In this document: one piece after another, positions 31,111-34,088 of the stretch
Position numbering within the stretch: position 1 is the first letter of the stretch
Layout: the number at the start of each line of letters is the position of its first letter
Source of the DNA: Desulfovibrionaceae bacterium
GTDB lineage: Bacteria; Desulfobacterota; Desulfovibrionia; Desulfovibrionales; Desulfovibrionaceae
Reading direction: 5' to 3'
Assembly (NCBI GenBank): GCA_009773665.1
Contig: WSYE01000014.1
Span: 18,191-52,278, forward strand
Length of the DNA: 34,088 nucleotides
The notes under the pieces: model-generated
Seen by the model: the letters and a program-made list of their open reading frames with translations, nothing else
Told to the model about the DNA's origin: nothing
The model's database searches: none
Position numbers and translations under genes: made by a program

Positions 31111-31434
31111 TTAGCCGAAGGTGCAGATGTACTGGGCCACGTCGCCTTCCACCACCATCTCGAAGGAGGTGTTGGCCGGAACGTGGAAGGCCTGGCCGGG
31201 ACCGTACACGCCCCATTCGTCCTCGCCGTCCACCTTGGCCCGCACGCTCCCGGCGGTGATTTCCATGATCTCGGGGTCGCCGGTAGTGAAGGTGTAGGTT
31301 CCGGGCTGGCACACGCCCAGGGAGCGGCGCACGCCGGATGCGTCCCAGATGGAGTGGCTCACCACGTTGCCCTGGAAAAAGACGTTGGCCACGGCCTTGG
31401 CTTTGACGTTTTCGAAGAATTCGGGAGAGCTCAT
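31111..31434 (-). CDS. ppnP: Pyrimidine/purine nucleoside phosphorylase PpnP (YaiE, DUF1255)
   Basis: A 107-residue single-domain cupin. FFENVKAKAVANVFFQGNVVSHS, SLGVCQPGTYTFTTGDPEIMEI and FHVPANTSFEMVVEGDVAQYICTF are the PpnP/YaiE pattern. The enzyme splits nucleosides with phosphate in the cytosol. The start is the ATG at 31434 with AAGGA 8 nt upstream; an ATG 9 bp earlier lies directly on that ribosome site. It is a housekeeping gene sandwiched in the T6SS island with its own terminator; I see no functional link to secretion. Confidence 0.92.
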   Translation of the reverse strand: MSSPEFFENVKAKAVANVFFQGNVVSHSIWDASGVRRSLGVCQPGTYTFTTGDPEIMEITAGSVRAKVDGEDEWGVYGPGQAFHVPANTSFEMVVEGDVAQYICTFG

Positions 31435-31485
31435 GCGTACCATCCTTGAAATTTTTATAATTTCAGTCTTAACGGCCGTGCGGCG

Positions 31486-32430
31486 TTAAAAACTCGAGCC
31501 GCAGGCGTAGCCGATGGGTCCGAGGATGTCCTGGAGCATCCTGCCCACCTTGAACTGGTGTCCGGCCAGCGGGAAGAACTCTGGGAATTCGTCGCCCACG
31601 GATATCTTGCCCGGATAAAAGCCGATCCACAAGGGTTTGGTGTTCATCACCCGCTCGTCGCACAGGTTGGGCACCTTTTCCGGGGTGAATTTCCTGACGG
31701 AGCCGTCCGGCAGGGTCACTTCCAGGGTATTCATAGGGGTGGACAGCCCGGCGGTGGAGCCGTCCTCGTGGAAGGAGAGCGAGCCCAGGTCGCCGTGGAT
31801 GCCCAGGGCGTCGGGGTCGTAGGCCATCATTTCGCCCAGGGCGGTGGGTACGGTGAGCATGCGCTGCGGCTCAAAGGAGCGGAGCGCCCCGCTCTTGTGG
31901 AAAGCCACGCCGATGCGCGCGGTCTGGCGTCCGATGGGGGTGTCGATCTCCACGGACTCGTCCGGCCAGAGGGTCACGCTGCGCAGCTGCCCGCCGGGGT
32001 AGAACTGCACGCCCACCAAGAGCGCCGTGATGGGTCCCGCCGGGGTGGTGATGGTCATGGGGGCGGTCAGGGTCGCTTCCTCTTTCTCGCCCCAGTAGCC
32101 GGAGAGCTTGCCGTTGAGCGGAAAGACCCGGCGCAGGCTGCCGCAGGGATAGAAGCTCAAAAGCTCCGCCGCCATGGGGCCGAGCGGGGTGTCCACAGTG
32201 GTGCGCGTCTCCAGGGCGATGGATTTCAGTGCGCCGTTGGGGTGAAACAGCAGGGGCTCCACCTTGGGGCGGCGCATGTCGTCGGTGGTGTGCTGGGTGG
32301 TGAACCTGCCCAGCGGGGTGTCCACATGGATGGGGCCGACGGGTATGCAGAATGACGCCTGGCCGTTGGCCTCGTATTTCACATGATCCACGGGGCCTAA
32401 CGTGCCGTATTTCGTTTCGATGCTTGTCAC
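31486..32430 (-). CDS. Unknown protein with beta-hairpin repeats (YwqK-like pattern)
   Basis: About 314 residues from a GTG at 32430, chosen because GAGG lies 6 nt upstream and a -10-like box lies about 40 bp upstream. An ATG at 32460 and more upstream frame exist but have no ribosome site. The protein is made of about six units of roughly 40 residues with the pattern 'D TP(L/I)G... FxPxGxLxS': LLFHPNGALKSIALETRTTV, DTPLGPMAAELLSFYPCG, VQFYPGGQLRSVTLWPDE, DTPIGRQTARIGVAFHKSG. This resembles the beta-hairpin repeats of YwqK-type and MORN-like proteins. No signal peptide with this start. It is divergent from the sigma-54 activator gene. Function unknown. Confidence 0.75.
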   Translation of the reverse strand: MTSIETKYGTLGPVDHVKYEANGQASFCIPVGPIHVDTPLGRFTTQHTTDDMRRPKVEPLLFHPNGALKSIALETRTTVDTPLGPMAAELLSFYPCGSLRRVFPLNGKLSGYWGEKEEATLTAPMTITTPAGPITALLVGVQFYPGGQLRSVTLWPDESVEIDTPIGRQTARIGVAFHKSGALRSFEPQRMLTVPTALGEMMAYDPDALGIHGDLGSLSFHEDGSTAGLSTPMNTLEVTLPDGSVRKFTPEKVPNLCDERVMNTKPLWIGFYPGKISVGDEFPEFFPLAGHQFKVGRMLQDILGPIGYACGSSF

Positions 32431-32469
32431 GGGTTGCCTCTTGTTTCGTTCTGAGTCCATTCTACGAAA

Positions 32470-32475
32470 ATTGTA
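32470..32475 (-). promoter_or_regulatory. Candidate -10 box for the beta-repeat gene
   Basis: TACAAT on the minus strand (32475-32470) in an AT-rich stretch. No clear -35 is seen 17 bp upstream. If used, transcription starts near 32463, giving a leader of about 33 nt to the GTG at 32430 and almost none to the ATG at 32460, which supports the GTG start. Confidence 0.3.
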
Positions 32476-32612
32476 AAAATAGGGAAAGAAAGATATCGCC
32501 TGGGAGGCCACCGGGACGAGCTGCGGACGCATTTTGCTAACCTGCGAAAAAGCCATGCAAAAAGGGCCTGCTACCGTTGAAATGCTTTTGACTTGCGGAT
32601 AAGAGGCATTTC

Positions 32613-34088
32613 ATGCCGCAAAAGTCGATCCTCTTCGTGGCCCAAGCCCACACCATTACCGCCCTGTTTCCCAGGTTTAGGGAAGCGGGCGTGGAAGCCG
32701 GCATTGCGGACAGCCTGGCCGGGGCGCTCGCCTATCTCAAGAAGTCCAGGCCGTGCATGATCTTCACCCAGGCTAAGATCGGCGGCACTTACCAGGCCGG
32801 AAGCCTGCTGGCCGCAGCCCGCGAGTCCGGCGATTTCCCCCCCATCGTGGTGTTCACCGAGCGCGGCTCCGCCCAGGAGGCCCAGGCCTTCCTGGAGCAG
32901 GGAGCGCGCGACTACTGGCTGGAGCCGCTGGTGTGGGAAAAGGTCCAGGCTGTGCTGCCTTCGGGCGACCAGGGTGACACGGGCGACGAGAGTGACACGC
33001 CAAGCCCCCAGGCCCAGCCGGGCCCGTCAGGTTCGTCTGGCGTAAGCGGGCGCGACGCCACTCCCGCAGACGCACTCCTGGCCTCCCAGGCCCTGGCCGC
33101 CCAAGTGCAGCAGGGGCAGCAGGGCCAGGCCGCTCCGGCGTCCAAGCCCGCCGCAACGCCCGTGCGCGCCGGAACTGTCGTGCACGGCGGCGCGTCTCCG
33201 GGCGTAACCGGGGAGCGCTTCGCCATCATCGGCGGCCACCCTGCGGTGCTTCGCGTGTTGACCCTGGCCCGGCAGGTGGCCAAGTCCAAGGCCACAGTGC
33301 TCATCTCCGGCGAGTCCGGCACCGGCAAAGAGATGTTCGCCCGCTTCCTGCACGCCCACTCCGACCGGGCGGCCAAGCCCTTCGTGGCGCTCAACTGCGC
33401 CGCCCTGCCCGAGCACCTGCTGGAGAGCGAACTCTTCGGCCACGAACGCGGAGCCTTCACCGGTGCCATAGCCCGAAAGCTCGGTAAGTTCGAGCTGGCC
33501 ACCGGCGGCACCATCCTGCTGGACGAAATTTCCGAGATGGACCTGGGGCTCCAGGCCAAGCTCCTACGCGTGTTGCAGGAGGGCGAGTTCGACCGCGTGG
33601 GCGGCATCGAAACCGTGAAGGTGGATGTGCGCGTGCTGGCCACCACCAACCGCCGCCTGGAGCAATATGTGGAGGAGGCCAAGTTCCGCCAGGACCTCTA
33701 CTACCGCCTGAACGTGATCCCGCTGAAGCTCCCGGCGCTTCGTGAGCGCGGCAGCGACATCCTGTCCCTGGCGTCCTTTTTCGTGGAGAAATTCCGCAAG
33801 GCCTACGGGCTTGGCAACCTGGCCTTCTCGGTGGAGGCCCGCGACTGGCTTTTGTCCTACGAATGGCCCGGCAACGTACGCGAGTTGCAGAACCTGATGG
33901 AGCGCGCCGTGCTGCTGGCCGGACCCGGCCCCATCATGAGGTCGCACTTCCTGCTGGAGGGGGATGAGTTTCCCATCGAGGAAGAACACAGCGTGTCCAT
34001 GGAGCTGATTACTTCGGTGAGCGAAGCTCCGTCCGAAGCCGAAGCGGTCGACGGCCTGGCCGTGATGCCCCAGGGCGTTGTGCCCCTG
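32613..34088 (+). CDS. Sigma-54-dependent activator with pseudo-receiver domain, 3' end cut
   Basis: 492 codons open to the right edge. Residues 1 to about 110 have the response-regulator fold ([56 protein letters not shown]). The paired acidic residues, the phospho-acceptor Asp and the conserved Lys are replaced (by AQ, T and E), so it should not be phosphorylated. A Gln/Ala/Pro/Ser-rich linker (about 110-205) follows. The AAA+ domain then shows Walker A GESGTGKE near residue 232, the sigma-54-contacting GAFTGA near 279, and Walker B ILLDEI near 300, with [10 protein letters not shown] near the end. The DNA-binding Fis-type helix-turn-helix should follow beyond the window. The ATG has GAGG 6 nt upstream. 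Divergent from the T6SS island, so a candidate regulator of it. Confidence 0.93.
   Translation, partial: MPQKSILFVAQAHTITALFPRFREAGVEAGIADSLAGALAYLKKSRPCMIFTQAKIGGTYQAGSLLAAARESGDFPPIVVFTERGSAQEAQAFLEQGARDYWLEPLVWEKVQAVLPSGDQGDTGDESDTPSPQAQPGPSGSSGVSGRDATPADALLASQALAAQVQQGQQGQAAPASKPAATPVRAGTVVHGGASPGVTGERFAIIGGHPAVLRVLTLARQVAKSKATVLISGESGTGKEMFARFLHAHSDRAAKPFVALNCAALPEHLLESELFGHERGAFTGAIARKLGKFELATGGTILLDEISEMDLGLQAKLLRVLQEGEFDRVGGIETVKVDVRVLATTNRRLEQYVEEAKFRQDLYYRLNVIPLKLPALRERGSDILSLASFFVEKFRKAYGLGNLAFSVEARDWLLSYEWPGNVRELQNLMERAVLLAGPGPIMRSHFLLEGDEFPIEEEHSVSMELITSVSEAPSEAEAVDGLAVMPQGVVPL

Noticed and set aside
30921..31259. Plus-strand frame starting MADAYLTLRGEDKSRA with AGGAG upstream, faintly Hcp-like at the start
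   Set aside because: Only the first residues look protein-like. It soon runs through the ppnP terminator and antisense into ppnP.
32431..32612. Sigma-54 promoter in the divergent gap
   Set aside because: GGCCCTTTTTGC on the minus strand looked tempting, but GG and GC are 8 rather than 10 bp apart.

Overview
The window is GC-rich bacterial DNA, probably from a deltaproteobacterium of the Desulfovibrionaceae. That guess rests on protein style, on the gene combination, and on an intergenic hairpin (17697-17720) of a kind I remember from Desulfovibrio genomes. No rRNA, tRNA, IS element or CRISPR array was seen. Two accessory blocks dominate: a sugar-acid (pseudaminic acid) operon and a type VI secretion (T6SS) tip/adaptor island.

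Positions 1-13326, all minus strand, look like one long operon read from a promoter near 13330-13357 down to the left edge. Most neighbouring genes overlap by 4 bp (ATGA/GTGA) or lie a few bases apart. It encodes a full set for CMP-pseudaminic acid: PseB dehydratase, PseC aminotransferase, a fused PseG hydrolase plus PseH-like acetyltransferase, PseI synthase and a NeuA/PseF-type cytidylyltransferase. Mixed in are a PseJ-like formyltransferase, a PIG-L/LmbE deacetylase, a second (SpsF-type) cytidylyltransferase, a class III aminotransferase/aminomutase, an aldo/keto reductase, a radical SAM enzyme (cut by the edge), a beta-propeller protein and an unrecognised 469-aa protein. The extra enzymes suggest a modified nonulosonic acid, perhaps N-formylated, with a second CMP/CDP-activated building block. 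The final acceptor (flagellin, LPS or capsule) is not visible.

Positions 13327-13833 are a divergent intergenic region. From 13834 the plus strand carries a T6SS contractile-sheath protein in which TssB-like and TssC-like parts are joined. Next come an unrecognised minus-strand protein (15488-16270), then a plus-strand pair: an exported NlpC/P60 peptidase and an overlapping secreted protein of unknown function.

Positions 17771-32430 are minus strand. In transcription order they hold a beta-repeat protein, ppnP, DUF3540, three VgrG spikes, a 44-codon small ORF coupled to the last vgrG, a 1243-aa DUF2169/pentapeptide-repeat fusion, a second pentapeptide-repeat protein and a DUF4150 PAAR-like protein. 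The three VgrGs share the spike body but end in three different heptad-repeat C-termini, predicted trimeric coiled-coil stalks. Two of these finish with almost the same 26-residue tail. No classic toxin is recognisable.

From 32613 to the right edge a divergent plus-strand gene encodes a sigma-54-dependent activator whose receiver domain has lost its phosphorylation residues. It may control the T6SS island, but no convincing -24/-12 promoter was found.
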